Origin: Candidatus Gastranaerophilales bacterium
GTDB lineage: Bacteria > Cyanobacteriota > Vampirovibrionia > Gastranaerophilales > Gastranaerophilaceae
Direction: 5' to 3'
Length of the DNA: 63,387 nucleotides
NCBI GenBank assembly: GCA_944323035.1
Contig: CALUQY010000013.1
Coordinates: 1-63,387 of the forward strand
In this document: one piece after another, positions 16,430 through 24,373 of the stretch
Position numbering within the stretch: the stretch's first letter is position 1
How the letters are laid out: each line of letters opens with the position of its first letter
The notes under the pieces: model-generated
Database searches by the model: none
Seen by the model: the letters and a program-made list of their open reading frames with translations, nothing else
What the model was told of the DNA's origin: nothing
Position numbers and translations under genes: made by a program

Positions 16430-17155
16430 TTATATTATAAGTCCGCCGTCGACTTCCAGAACCTGACCGGTCACATATTGAGCGTCTACCGCAAGGAACT
16501 TAACCGCTTTTGCAATATCTTCCGGCTCGCCGAGTCTTTTGAGCGGAATAAAGTCGGTGAATTTAGATGTATCCAAATCCTTTGTCATATCCGTGTTGAT
16601 AAATCCGGGAGCCACAGCATTAACTCTAATACCGCGAGAACCAAGTTCTTTTGCGAGAGTTTTTGTTAAACCAATCAAACCTGCTTTTGCAGCTGAATAG
16701 TTCGCCTGACCTGCGTTTCCGGAAACACCGACTACACTTGCCATATTAACAATGGCACCGCTTCTTTGCTTCATCATAACCTTAACGACAGGCTGGGAAA
16801 CATAAAACGCACTTGATAAATTCGTGTTAATTACAGCGTTCCAGTTTTCTTCGCTCATCCGCATGAATAATCCGTCGCGTGTAATTCCGGCATTGTTTAC
16901 AAGGATATCAATTCTGCCGTACTTTTCAATAATTTCTGCGATATTTGCGTTAACTTCTTCCGGATTAGAAACATCAAATTTATAAGCCGCAGCCTCAACG
17001 CCCAGAGCCTTAATTTCTTCTACTGTTTTATTGGCAGCTTCAACGTTGCCGGCGTAGTTAATGATAATATCGTAGCCTGCTTTTGCAAGTTCTATTGCAC
17101 AAGCTTTGCCTATTCCGCGGGAAGCGCCTGTTACTAATGCTAATTTTTCAGACAT
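16430..17155 (-). CDS. fabG: 3-oxoacyl-ACP reductase FabG
   Basis: An NADPH-dependent ketoreductase of type II fatty acid synthesis. It has the SDR signature: TGASRGIG (cofactor binding), NNAG, and the catalytic Ser-Tyr-Lys with NYSAAKAG; the C-terminal VTGQVLEVDGG is typical. 241 residues from the chosen ATG at 17155, preceded by AAGAGGAAAAA; an upstream in-frame start would add a lysine-rich leader overlapping fabD. It is the last gene of the fabH-fabD-fabG run, and no acpP follows in the window. Confidence 0.95.
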   Translation of the reverse strand: MSEKLALVTGASRGIGKACAIELAKAGYDIIINYAGNVEAANKTVEEIKALGVEAAAYKFDVSNPEEVNANIAEIIEKYGRIDILVNNAGITRDGLFMRMSEENWNAVINTNLSSAFYVSQPVVKVMMKQRSGAIVNMASVVGVSGNAGQANYSAAKAGLIGLTKTLAKELGSRGIRVNAVAPGFINTDMTKDLDTSKFTDFIPLKRLGEPEDIAKAVKFLAVDAQYVTGQVLEVDGGLII

Positions 17156-17171
17156 TTTTTCCTCTTTCTTT

Positions 17172-18134
17172 TTAAACTTCACACATTAATTCTGATTTTA
17201 AAGCTTCAACTGTTGCCTCTAATGAAGCCATATCAGAAACGTTATAAACTTTAGCTTCCGGCGCTATCTTTTTGTTTAAACCGGCAAGAACTTTGCCCGG
17301 CCCGATTTCAACAAAGTTTTCAACACCGTTTTCAACCATTTTTTGAATTGTTTGCGTCCAGTAAACTGATGAGCAAATTTGTTTTGGCATTTTCGCTCTG
17401 AAATCTTCTCTGTTAGTTGTTGCTTGCGCATCAACATTTGTAATTACAGGGATAGACGCATTGTTAAGTTCCAGAGTGGAAGCAAATTCTGCAAAACCTT
17501 CGGATGCTTTTTCCATAAATTTAGAGTGGAAAGCACCTGATACTGCAAGCGGAACAACTCTTCTTACGCCGTTTGCAAGTAAATATTCACCCGCTTTTGC
17601 AACTGCGCTGCTGTCGCCAGTGATAACGACCTGTGCCGGTGAATTATAATTTGCGACTTCAACATAACCGACTTTAGAACCTTCTTCCAGCGCCGCTTTC
17701 AACTGTTCTTCCGATGCATTTAAAACAGCAGCCATTGCGCCGTTGCCGCCGCTTTGCAGTGCAGATTCATTCATCAAATCAGCACGTTTTTGAATAGCTT
17801 TGAATGTTGTTTCTAAACTCATAACGCCTGCCGCATACATTGCACAATATTCACCCAGTGAGTGACCCGCAACAAAGCTAGGCTCAACATTCAATTGAGA
17901 TTTCAACGCTTCAAGCGCCGCAATAGACATCGTTACAATGCAAGGCTGGGTGTTAACTGTTTGTTTAAGATTTTCTTCCGGTCCTTCAAAGCACAGAGTT
18001 GAAACACTTTTACCTAAAGTCTTATCCGCGCAGTCAAAAACTCTTTTTGCGCTTTCAAAATTATCATAGAAATCTTTTCCCATGCCAACAGCCTGAGAGC
18101 CTTGTCCAGGGAATAAAAATGCAACTTTTTTCAT
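17172..18134 (-). CDS. fabD: malonyl-CoA:ACP transacylase FabD
   Basis: Transfers malonyl from CoA to acyl carrier protein. This 320-residue protein has FLFPGQGSQ at the N-terminus, the nucleophile elbow GHSLGEYCA (Ser about 92), and catalytic His in SGAFHSKFM. Normal length. It sits between fabH and fabG on the same strand. Confidence 0.96.
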   Translation of the reverse strand: MKKVAFLFPGQGSQAVGMGKDFYDNFESAKRVFDCADKTLGKSVSTLCFEGPEENLKQTVNTQPCIVTMSIAALEALKSQLNVEPSFVAGHSLGEYCAMYAAGVMSLETTFKAIQKRADLMNESALQSGGNGAMAAVLNASEEQLKAALEEGSKVGYVEVANYNSPAQVVITGDSSAVAKAGEYLLANGVRRVVPLAVSGAFHSKFMEKASEGFAEFASTLELNNASIPVITNVDAQATTNREDFRAKMPKQICSSVYWTQTIQKMVENGVENFVEIGPGKVLAGLNKKIAPEAKVYNVSDMASLEATVEALKSELMCEV

Positions 18135-18178
18135 TATGAAATACTCCTTATTTTAGTGACCAACGGCAGGGTTATTCC

Positions 18179-19189
18179 CTAGCAAATTCCTTCGCGGAGT
18201 CTGACGATTGCAGCGCCCCATGTCATACCTGCGCCGAAACCGCACAGAATTGCTGTTGTTCCGAGTTTAATGTTACCTTTTTCAACGCCTTCGGCAAGAG
18301 CAATCGGAACTGATGCCGCAGAGGTATTGCCGTAATATTTAATATTTGAAATAACTTTTTCATCAGGATATTGAAGTCTTTGCTGCATTGCTTCAATAAT
18401 TCTTTGATTTGCCTGATGCGGAATCAAGTAATCAACATCTTCCGGTGTCATTCCTGCTTCTTCCAGACATTTATCAATATATTGCGGCAGAACTTTTACA
18501 ACAAATTTATAAACTTCTTTACCATTCATTTTAATATGGCAGTCTTTTGGTGTATTAGGTTTAACCAGCGGGCAGGTTTTACCCGGCATATCCATATAAA
18601 TATATTCACCGATTGAACCGTCAGCGCGGATGTCAAGAGATAAGATATCGTCAATTCCGTCCTCAGCTTCTGTCACGACCATGGCACCTGCGCCGTCGCC
18701 GAAAAGAATAGAAACGCTTCTGTCAGCCCAGTCAACAAGTCTTGAGTTGTTGTCGGTTGCGACAATTAAGATATTTTTGTAAAGTCCTGAACCGATAAAC
18801 CCTCTTGCGATTTGCAAGCCATAGATTAAGCCGGAGCAGGCCGCTGTGATATCAAACGCCGGCGCATAATTTGGAATGTTAAGCGCAGATTGAATATGAC
18901 ATGCAATTGCCGGGTATAATTGAGGCGGTGCAGAAGATGCTGCAATAACTAAATCTATATCTTCTGCTTTAAATCCTGATTTTTCAAGTGCATGCTGAGC
19001 GGCAGCGATACCAAGATCAATTGCGGTTTCGTCACCGGATACCAGACGTCTTTCTTTGATACCGGTTCTTGTATAAATCCATTCATCAGATGTTTCGTAC
19101 AATTGAGTCAAATCATCGTTAGTTACAACAGACTCAGGTAATGAGTAACCAACCCCCGCAATTCTTAACGGTCTAATCTTTTCTGTCAT
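18179..19189 (-). CDS. fabH: 3-oxoacyl-ACP synthase III FabH
   Basis: Condenses acetyl-CoA with malonyl-ACP to start fatty acid chains. The 336-residue protein has the active-site Cys in DITAACSGLIYGL, His in PHQANQRI and Asn in YYGNTSAASVPIAL, so the Cys-His-Asn triad is intact. Its start lies 5 nt after the plsX stop, indicating one operon. Confidence 0.96.
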   Translation of the reverse strand: MTEKIRPLRIAGVGYSLPESVVTNDDLTQLYETSDEWIYTRTGIKERRLVSGDETAIDLGIAAAQHALEKSGFKAEDIDLVIAASSAPPQLYPAIACHIQSALNIPNYAPAFDITAACSGLIYGLQIARGFIGSGLYKNILIVATDNNSRLVDWADRSVSILFGDGAGAMVVTEAEDGIDDILSLDIRADGSIGEYIYMDMPGKTCPLVKPNTPKDCHIKMNGKEVYKFVVKVLPQYIDKCLEEAGMTPEDVDYLIPHQANQRIIEAMQQRLQYPDEKVISNIKYYGNTSAASVPIALAEGVEKGNIKLGTTAILCGFGAGMTWGAAIVRLREGIC

Positions 19190-19194
19190 TTCAG

Positions 19195-20250
19195 TTATTC
19201 CTCATAAAATTTAGCTATTTTTTCGTTAATTCCAGTTTCAACGGCTTCTTTTGCCACGCGGACAGCATTTTTAATCGCATAAGCCTTACTTCTTCCGTGG
19301 GAGATAATTGTGATACCTTTCACACCGAGTAATAATGCGCCGCCGAATTCTTCATAGTTAGTTCTTGCATAAATTCTTCTAAAGAAAGGTTTTGCAAGCC
19401 AGCCCAAAATCATACCGATAAAATCACTTTTAAATTCGTGCTTAATCATCTTGAATAGAACAGCTCCTGTACCTTCAGTAACTTTCAAGGCAACGTTACC
19501 GACAAATCCATCACAAACAACAACATCACAAATATTTGCGAATAATTCTTTACCTTCAACATTACCAACAAAATTTATTCTGTCTTTGCATTCTTCTAAA
19601 AGTTTAAAAGTGCTTTTAGCGAGTTCGTTGCCTTTGCCTGCCTCTTCACCGATATTTAAAACCGCGACTCTGGGATTTTCCACACCGAGGACATGTTTTG
19701 AGAATGTTGCACCCATGACGGCAAACTGGTGAAGCATTTCAGGAGTAGAATTACTGTTTGCACCGGCATCAATAACAACAATAGGTTTGCCCATCGTAGG
19801 CAATGTTGCTGCAATTGCCGGTCTGTCAATCCCCGGTAATCTTCCCAGTCCGAACAGGCTTGATGCCATAGCAGCCCCCGTAGAACCTGCTGCAACAACC
19901 GCATCAGAACTGCCGGTTGCAACAGCTTCAACAGATTTTACAATAGAAGAATCTTTTTTCTTACGAATAGCTTGACCGACAGCTTCTCCCATTTCAATTA
20001 CTTCTGTCGCAGGAGTAATTTTAATATCAAGCTCATTGTAGTCAATTTTAATGCGATGATTACGGCCGGCTCTGCCTTTATCTGTTAAAAATCCTTTATT
20101 TTTGACTTCATTCAGAACATTTTGGATTTCATCAGGTTTACCGACTAATTCCAGTGCGACTCCGTATTCTTTTGCCGCCCAAACCGCACCTGCAACAATC
20201 TCATAAGGAGCGTGATCGCCGCCCATTGCATCAACTGCTATTCTTGTCAT
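19195..20250 (-). CDS. plsX: phosphate acyltransferase PlsX
   Basis: Converts acyl-ACP to acyl-phosphate for phospholipid synthesis at the membrane. A 351-residue protein beginning RIAVDAMGGDHAP, with AGSTGAAMA, IDAGAN and CDGFVGNVALK motifs of the family. It lies between rpmF and fabH, the order conserved in many bacteria, linking lipid and ribosome production. Confidence 0.96.
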   Translation of the reverse strand: MTRIAVDAMGGDHAPYEIVAGAVWAAKEYGVALELVGKPDEIQNVLNEVKNKGFLTDKGRAGRNHRIKIDYNELDIKITPATEVIEMGEAVGQAIRKKKDSSIVKSVEAVATGSSDAVVAAGSTGAAMASSLFGLGRLPGIDRPAIAATLPTMGKPIVVIDAGANSNSTPEMLHQFAVMGATFSKHVLGVENPRVAVLNIGEEAGKGNELAKSTFKLLEECKDRINFVGNVEGKELFANICDVVVCDGFVGNVALKVTEGTGAVLFKMIKHEFKSDFIGMILGWLAKPFFRRIYARTNYEEFGGALLLGVKGITIISHGRSKAYAIKNAVRVAKEAVETGINEKIAKFYEE

Positions 20251-20280
20251 CTTTCCCTCTCAACAAATTTTCTCATTATT

Positions 20281-20304
20281 CGCAAAGGGAGTTACCCCTT
20301 TGCG
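20281..20304. repeat. hairpin between rpmF and plsX
   Basis: CGCAAAGGG/CCCTTTGCG inverted repeat in the 68-nt gap. The T-run is only on the plus strand (GATTTT), so for the operon, which runs on the minus strand, it is more likely an mRNA processing or attenuation structure than a terminator. Confidence 0.5.
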
Positions 20305-20318
20305 ATTTTACAATTAAA

Positions 20319-20609
20319 TTATTCTTCTGTTGAAGTTTTTTCTTCAACAACAGTTTCGGTTTCAACTGTTTTTTCTTCAGTTTTAACTTCAGCTTTAGCT
20401 TCCGGTTTGGTTTCTGCAACTTTCGGAGCTTCAACGCCTTTTTTGCTTACCGGTTTACCTTTGTAAGAGCCGCAGCTTGTGCATACTGTATGAGTTAAAA
20501 CTGTCGCGCCGCAAGTAGGGCAAACTGTTGTAGCAGGTTTAGTTGCTTTCCAGTTTGATCTTCTTTTTCCTTGTGCGGAATGTCCTGTTCTTTTCTTTGG
20601 TACTGCCAT
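20319..20609 (-). CDS. rpmF: 50S ribosomal protein L32 with extended acidic tail
   Basis: The first 60 residues are a standard L32: MAVPKKRTGHSAQGKRRSNW and a zinc ribbon CPTCG...CTSCG. The usual protein ends near residue 60, but this one runs to 96 with a Lys/Glu/Thr-rich tail (VAETKPEAKAEVKTEEKTV...) that is probably disordered. It lies in the plsX-fab operon after DUF177, the normal context, with a good ribosome-binding site (AAAAAGGAAA). Confidence 0.95.
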   Translation of the reverse strand: MAVPKKRTGHSAQGKRRSNWKATKPATTVCPTCGATVLTHTVCTSCGSYKGKPVSKKGVEAPKVAETKPEAKAEVKTEEKTVETETVVEEKTSTEE

Positions 20610-20637
20610 TTTTCTTTTTCCTTTTTATTATTACTAC

Positions 20638-21126
20638 TTATTTCGGGTTAATCTTGATGTTTTTAAACACATCTAAACGCGGGTCTTCCAATTCATCTTC
20701 CGATTGGAAATTATCCCTATTACAATTTATACCACAAACTTTTTGATTTGGAATATTTAATATTACAGATTGATACAATAAGTCACAAATATCAATCTCA
20801 TCACTGCCGAACAAATCCGTTACAAACTGTCCGTTTTTAAGTTCCATTTCCTCTCCGTAACTGTCAGAGAGCGCGTTTTTGGCAAATGTTTCATCTATAT
20901 CAAAATTGAGTTTATACTCAAATTCTTTCAGACAAAAGTCGCAAACTAACTTAACAATTCCCTTAACATTCCCGCGAATTTCTATAAATTCCCCCAGAGA
21001 AGCAACGGTTAGGTCTGCCTGTAAGGGTTCCACAAGTTCAAGCCCTTCGATATAATCGTTGAACTTTATTCTCATAGATTTGTCTTTTGTATTTTCTAAC
21101 TCTTGTATACTTATAATATTAGACAT
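20638..21126 (-). CDS. DUF177 / YceD family protein
   Basis: This 162-residue protein belongs to the YceD family found immediately upstream of rpmF in most bacteria and linked to 23S rRNA or ribosome biogenesis. Family features seen are the CDFCLKEFEYKL cysteine pair, then FGSDEIDICDLLYQSVILNIPNQKVC, a third cysteine pair (CGINCNRD) and a terminal EDPRLDVFKNIKIN. It overlaps the 82-residue gene upstream by 8 nt and is 28 nt from rpmF. Confidence 0.88.
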   Translation of the reverse strand: MSNIISIQELENTKDKSMRIKFNDYIEGLELVEPLQADLTVASLGEFIEIRGNVKGIVKLVCDFCLKEFEYKLNFDIDETFAKNALSDSYGEEMELKNGQFVTDLFGSDEIDICDLLYQSVILNIPNQKVCGINCNRDNFQSEDELEDPRLDVFKNIKINPK

Positions 21127-21367
21127 ACTGTTCTTCTTGCAAAGCTAATGCCGCAATCTGGTTTGAATAAAAACAAACTTTTTTCAACGGCCCTGTTGTT
21201 TCTTTTTCCACTAAAACGACCTGATTTGTTCTTAATAATTGATTCAACTCATCATAAAGCGCCGGTGTATCTTCGGAATACAAAACCAGCGGAGCGGTTG
21301 AACCTTTTATAAAAACTAATAATGAAAGTCTTTTTTTGATGTTTTGCGGATTAAATTGTTGTGCCAT
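21119..21367 (-). CDS. hypothetical small protein, first gene of the rpmF-fab operon
   Basis: 82 residues (MAQQFNPQNIKKRLSLLVFI...), family not recognised. Hydrophobic and charged strands alternate, suggesting a small alpha/beta fold; no signal peptide. Overlap with the DUF177 gene implies translational coupling and perhaps a role in envelope or ribosome supply. AAAGGAAATTTT precedes the ATG. Confidence 0.7.
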   Translation of the reverse strand: MAQQFNPQNIKKRLSLLVFIKGSTAPLVLYSEDTPALYDELNQLLRTNQVVLVEKETTGPLKKVCFYSNQIAALALQEEQYV

Positions 21368-21387
21368 AAAATTTCCTTTTCATAACG

Positions 21388-21410
21388 GGCCGCCAAAATA
21401 TTTGGCGGCC
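21388..21410. terminator. hairpin between tpiA and the fab operon
   Basis: GGCCGCCAAA/TTTGGCGGCC stem, immediately downstream of tpiA on the minus strand. The T-rich side (TTATTTTA) is on the plus strand, so termination of tpiA may be partial, with read-through into the fab operon. Confidence 0.55.
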
Positions 21411-21426
21411 TTATTTTACTAAACTA

Positions 21427-22224
21427 CTACTTAACCATAACGGTCATAGTATTTTCAATAATCTGGTTGAAGCTTTCAGCTTTCAAGCTTGCACCGCCTA
21501 CAAGTGCGCCGTCAATGTCAGATTTAGACATTTGTTCAGCGATTGTAGAAGGTTTTACGGAACCGCCGTAAAGAATTCTTATAGAATCAGCAGCAGAAGC
21601 GCCTGCAACTTCTTTAACAACGTTTCTAATCATTGCGATAACTCTGTTTGCTTCATCAGAATCACATGTTTTACCTGTACCGATAGCCCAGATTGGTTCG
21701 TAAGCAATAACAGATTTAGCAACATCTTCGGAAGAAATCCCTTCCAGAGCAGCTTTTATTTGGCCTGCAATCCAGCTGTCTGTAACGCCGGCTTCTCTTT
21801 GTTCAAGAGTTTCGCCGCAGCAGATAATCGGGATTAAACCTTTTGCAAGGATAGCTTTAGCTTTTTTGTTAATCATTTCATCAGTTTCAGAGAAGTATTG
21901 TCTTCTTTCTGAGTGACCGATGATAACATAAGAACATCCTGCATCAGCAAGCATTTCAACAGAAATTTCACCTGTGAAAGCGCCTGAAGATTCCCAGTGG
22001 CAGTTTTGGCCTGCAACAGAAATTTTTGTACCGCCGCAGCCGCAGTCACATTTAACTGAGTTTACAACTGATAAAGATGTAAAAGTAGGTGCTATAACAA
22101 TGGTTGGTAATACAGTTGCAGATTTGTCGGCGCAGAATGCTTTAATACCTTCAAATAAAGCTTTAGCGTCTGATTGCAACAAATTCATTTTCCAGTTACC
22201 TGCAATAATAGGTTTTCTTGACAT
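21427..22224 (-). CDS. tpiA: triosephosphate isomerase
   Basis: Interconverts glyceraldehyde-3-phosphate and dihydroxyacetone phosphate. A 265-residue TIM barrel with GNWKMN (Lys), IGHSERRQYF (catalytic His), AYEPIWAIGTGK (catalytic Glu) and LYGGSVKP (phosphate loop). A cysteine-rich insertion KCDCGCGGTK near residue 60 is unusual. Flanked by a hairpin downstream and AAGGAGAAAA upstream. Confidence 0.97.
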   Translation of the reverse strand: MSRKPIIAGNWKMNLLQSDAKALFEGIKAFCADKSATVLPTIVIAPTFTSLSVVNSVKCDCGCGGTKISVAGQNCHWESSGAFTGEISVEMLADAGCSYVIIGHSERRQYFSETDEMINKKAKAILAKGLIPIICCGETLEQREAGVTDSWIAGQIKAALEGISSEDVAKSVIAYEPIWAIGTGKTCDSDEANRVIAMIRNVVKEVAGASAADSIRILYGGSVKPSTIAEQMSKSDIDGALVGGASLKAESFNQIIENTMTVMVK

Positions 22225-22298
22225 AATATTTTCTCCTTATTTAAGTATACATTCAGATGAGAATATTATATAAAGAAAACGAATTTATTGCAAATTGT

Positions 22299-22448
22299 TT
22301 ATTCAAGCTTGTCACGCAAACAGACAAGCGTCTTAATCTTATCCAAAGAACGCATAATCTGAACCGCTCCATGCATTAAATCTTCTAAATCACACCCGAT
22401 ATTTTCAAATAAATCTTCAATCTTCTTGTTGTAATCTTCTTTGTCCAT
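22299..22448 (-). CDS. small hypothetical protein (49 aa)
   Basis: A short frame MDKEDYNKKIEDLFENIG...LVCLRDKLE preceded by an excellent ribosome-binding site (AAAAGGAGAAATT). It is acidic, probably helical, and of no known family. It is divergent from the XRE regulator at 22533 with a 20-nt palindrome between the two starts, so it is probably that regulator's partner and target. Confidence 0.65.
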   Translation of the reverse strand: MDKEDYNKKIEDLFENIGCDLEDLMHGAVQIMRSLDKIKTLVCLRDKLE

Positions 22449-22470
22449 AATTTCTCCTTTTAGTATAGAC

Positions 22471-22490
22471 TTCTATATTATAATATAGAA
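22471..22490. promoter_or_regulatory. perfect 20-nt palindromic operator
   Basis: TTCTATATTATAATATAGAA lies midway between the divergent starts at 22448 and 22533. It overlaps likely -10 sequences (TATAAT), so binding would block both promoters. The XRE protein is the obvious candidate ligand. Confidence 0.65.
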
Positions 22491-22532
22491 TAGCATATTG
22501 ATGAATATTTGTCAATACGATATTATAGAGTA

Positions 22533-22754
22533 ATGGATAAAGATGAACTTTTATTAAAACTCGGACACATTATCAAGTATGCCCGCGACAAAAAGGGACT
22601 TACCCAAGAACAACTTGCTGAAGTATCTGATGTAAGTAAAGCAACAATTGCAACATTGGAGTGCGGAAAAGTCAACCTGACATTTACAAGCCTATACAAA
22701 CTGGCCAAAGTGCTGGACATTGACCTTGGCGCATTAAATAATTTTCAACTATGA
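22533..22754 (+). CDS. small XRE-family regulator
   Basis: A 73-residue protein consisting almost entirely of one Cro/C1 HTH: IIKYARDKKGLTQEQLAEVSDVSKATIATLE then LYKLAKVLDI. The ATG at 22533 is preferred over an upstream TTG because the protein then begins at the domain. A rho-independent terminator follows the stop directly. It probably regulates itself and the divergent 49-residue gene through the palindrome. Confidence 0.88.
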   Translation: MDKDELLLKLGHIIKYARDKKGLTQEQLAEVSDVSKATIATLECGKVNLTFTSLYKLAKVLDIDLGALNNFQL

Positions 22755-22780
22755 AAAAGGCGGTCATCAGACCGCCTTTT
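22754..22780. terminator. bidirectional terminator, copy 1
   Basis: AAAAA-GGCGGTC-ATCA-GACCGCC-TTTT between convergent XRE (stop at 22754) and antitoxin (stop at 22779). The inverse copy (loop complemented) lies at 23748-23765. Confidence 0.9.
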
Positions 22781-23084
22781 AAGCTATTTTAAGGGTTAAC
22801 CCCAGCTCTTTCAAAATCTTTGCGAGTGTCGTAATTTTGGGTTCTTTCTTGCCTTTAACAATATTATAAAGTCCCATTTTGCTCAAATCGACCTTTTTTG
22901 CAAAGCCCTGCATAGTACCGCGGGCCTTAATGACAAGTTCCAGCGAGCGGTAAAATACGTTAAAGTTGCCGTCCTCTAAGTATTCCTCAAAGGCGTATGC
23001 CAAATATTCTTTGAGCTTTTCTTTCGTGTCAAATATCTCACAAAAGCCATCTTCAAAAGATATTGAATTTTTATATTCACTCAT
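22779..23084 (-). CDS. HigA-like HTH antitoxin
   Basis: This 101-residue protein has the addiction-module antidote layout: an acidic N-terminal half (FEEYLEDGNFNVFYRSLELVIKARG) and a C-terminal XRE HTH (MQGFAKKVDLSKMGLYNIVKGKKEPKITTLAKILKELG). It overlaps the 3' end of the toxin gene by 8 nt, giving toxin-first order as in HigBA. It should neutralise the toxin and repress the operon. Confidence 0.88.
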   Translation of the reverse strand: MSEYKNSISFEDGFCEIFDTKEKLKEYLAYAFEEYLEDGNFNVFYRSLELVIKARGTMQGFAKKVDLSKMGLYNIVKGKKEPKITTLAKILKELGLTLKIA

Positions 23085-23400
23085 TATTCTGCCTCCAAAT
23101 TTCTAAGTATTCTCTTGCCTTTTCTATATCTCTGCTTTGCAGTTTTTTATCTCCGGCATTTAGTAATAATACAATAACATCACCAACTTCTGAATAATAA
23201 ATTCGATAACCACTTCCAAAATTAAAACGTAATTCTGAAATTTTATCATCTAATTTCTTGAAGTCACCGAAATTATCATCCTCGGCAATTCGTGTAAGCC
23301 TGCCATTAATCCTTCTGCTAATAGAAACATCCAGACCTTTTAACCATTCAATTACGGGAGCTTTACCATTTACGTGTTTATAATATTTCAGTTCCTTCAT
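23077..23400 (-). CDS. RelE/HigB-type (Gp49-like) toxin
   Basis: A 107-residue protein with the mRNA-interferase pattern YYKHVNGKAPVIEWLKGL, RLTRIAEDDNFGDFKKL, ISELRFNFGSGYRIYYSE and VIVLLLNAGDKKLQSRDIEKA. These proteins cleave mRNA on the ribosome. The start at 23400 is chosen because it begins the family homology and sits just after a good promoter; a longer frame runs upstream into repeat copy D and would add 45 residues of repeat-encoded sequence. With that promoter, the ATG lies about 7 nt from the -10, so the mRNA is probably leaderless. Confidence 0.9.
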   Translation of the reverse strand: MKELKYYKHVNGKAPVIEWLKGLDVSISRRINGRLTRIAEDDNFGDFKKLDDKISELRFNFGSGYRIYYSEVGDVIVLLLNAGDKKLQSRDIEKAREYLEIWRQNNE

Positions 23401-23406
23401 ATCAGC

Positions 23407-23435
23407 ATGATAAACTAAAGTGTACCTTTTGTCAA
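23407..23435 (-). promoter_or_regulatory. promoter of the toxin-antitoxin operon
   Basis: On the minus strand TTGACA (23435-23430), a 17-nt spacer and TATCAT (23412-23407). The toxin ATG follows 6 nt after the -10. It lies between repeat copy D and the gene. Confidence 0.75.
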
Positions 23436-23443
23436 GGCGATAT

Positions 23444-23738
23444 AAAGCAGTTCTCCGTCGCCTGCTTGCCCTGCTCAAAGCGTAAGCCGATGCTCGCGGT
23501 GTCACCTCGTGGGAACGAGGGGAGCAGGCGAGCATAATATCACCGCCGTTTCAAATCTTTGATTTGTCAGGCGGGGTAACGCAGGTCAACCTGCTTTCCT
23601 CTCGAAAAACAGTTCACTGGACTGTTTTTCTCGGCAGAGTGCTGTCTAATACGCCACTCAAAAGGCTCGCTTGCGTGAGCGGGAGTTGCTTCGCAACTCA
23701 TTCACGCCACGTTCCTTATCGCGAGTCTTTCTCGGGCA
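23444..23738 (+). repeat. modular palindromic repeat, copy D (295 bp)
   Basis: Contains AAAGCAGTTCTCC, the long GC-rich arm shared with copy A (including GTTCCCACGAGG-type and CTTTGATTTGTC stretches), one module with hairpin AACAGT/ACTGTT, and the core stem AAAGGCTCGC/GCGAGTCTTT with a G-T wobble. The AAAGCAG end faces the toxin gene 43 nt away. Confidence 0.9.
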
Positions 23739-23747
23739 TATAAAAAT

Positions 23748-23765
23748 GGCGGTCTGATGACCGCC
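23748..23765. terminator. hairpin, inverse copy of the 22759 terminator
   Basis: GGCGGTCTGATGACCGCC followed by TTTAAAA. It is the exact reverse complement of the hairpin at 22759-22776, so the toxin-antitoxin genes plus repeat D are bracketed by inverted copies. Confidence 0.8.
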
Positions 23766-23836
23766 TTTAAAATTCCAAAATCTCTCTTCCTTATTAAATG
23801 ACCCAATATGGCGCCAATATCCAAATATGGAACCGG

Positions 23837-24343
23837 CTATTGGAGAGGTGCTCTCCACAATGAGTCGTTAAATTTTGCATCAATTTGCTGCGCTTCGAAC
23901 GACAGGGTTACGTTGCTAGGAGTAAATACGAATACCAGATCGCCTACTTTTTGCGGTTTTCCGCTCAGTGCGTGCGCTGCGCCGCATACAAAATCAATCG
24001 TTCTTTGTGATTGTTCTTTATCTAACAGGTGGAGGTTCAGTACAACAGTTTTTCTTTCCATTAAATGTTGAACAACCTGTGCTGAATCTTTGAATGAACG
24101 TGGTTCCATAATCATTACTTCGTGAGATTTATAACCTGAATGCGGAACAACTTTCAAGCCTTCATTTCTGTCATTTTTTTCTCTGTAAGAATAATTTGGT
24201 TCCAACGCCAAATTGTTTTGAGTCGGGTATTCAGCGTAATCATCTACGTCGTTGCCCATTTCTTCAAACACATTTTCTCTTTGGTCAAATCCTCTGACAA
24301 GTATGTCAACCATGGACTTGATTTTCTCAGTTACTGCTACCAC
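23837..24343 (-). CDS. sepF: cell division protein SepF
   Basis: SepF anchors FtsZ to the membrane and shapes the septum in Gram-positives and Cyanobacteria. This 168-residue protein has an amphipathic N-terminus (MVAVTEKIKSMVDILV), a linker with acidic stretches, and the SepF core HEVMIMEPRSFKDSAQVVQHL, RKTVVLNLHLLDKEQSQRTIDFVCGA and VFVFTPSNVTLSF. The start is GTG with a strong GGAGG upstream. It lies 30 nt from yggS, the usual partner. Confidence 0.94.
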   Translation of the reverse strand: MVAVTEKIKSMVDILVRGFDQRENVFEEMGNDVDDYAEYPTQNNLALEPNYSYREKNDRNEGLKVVPHSGYKSHEVMIMEPRSFKDSAQVVQHLMERKTVVLNLHLLDKEQSQRTIDFVCGAAHALSGKPQKVGDLVFVFTPSNVTLSFEAQQIDAKFNDSLWRAPLQ

Positions 24344-24373
24344 CTTTTTTCCTCCGTTATCTTTTATGTAATT

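Noticed and set aside
23401-23535. Longer N-terminus for the toxin encoded by the repeat
   Set aside because: The family homology begins at the ATG at 23400 and the promoter lies inside the would-be extension.
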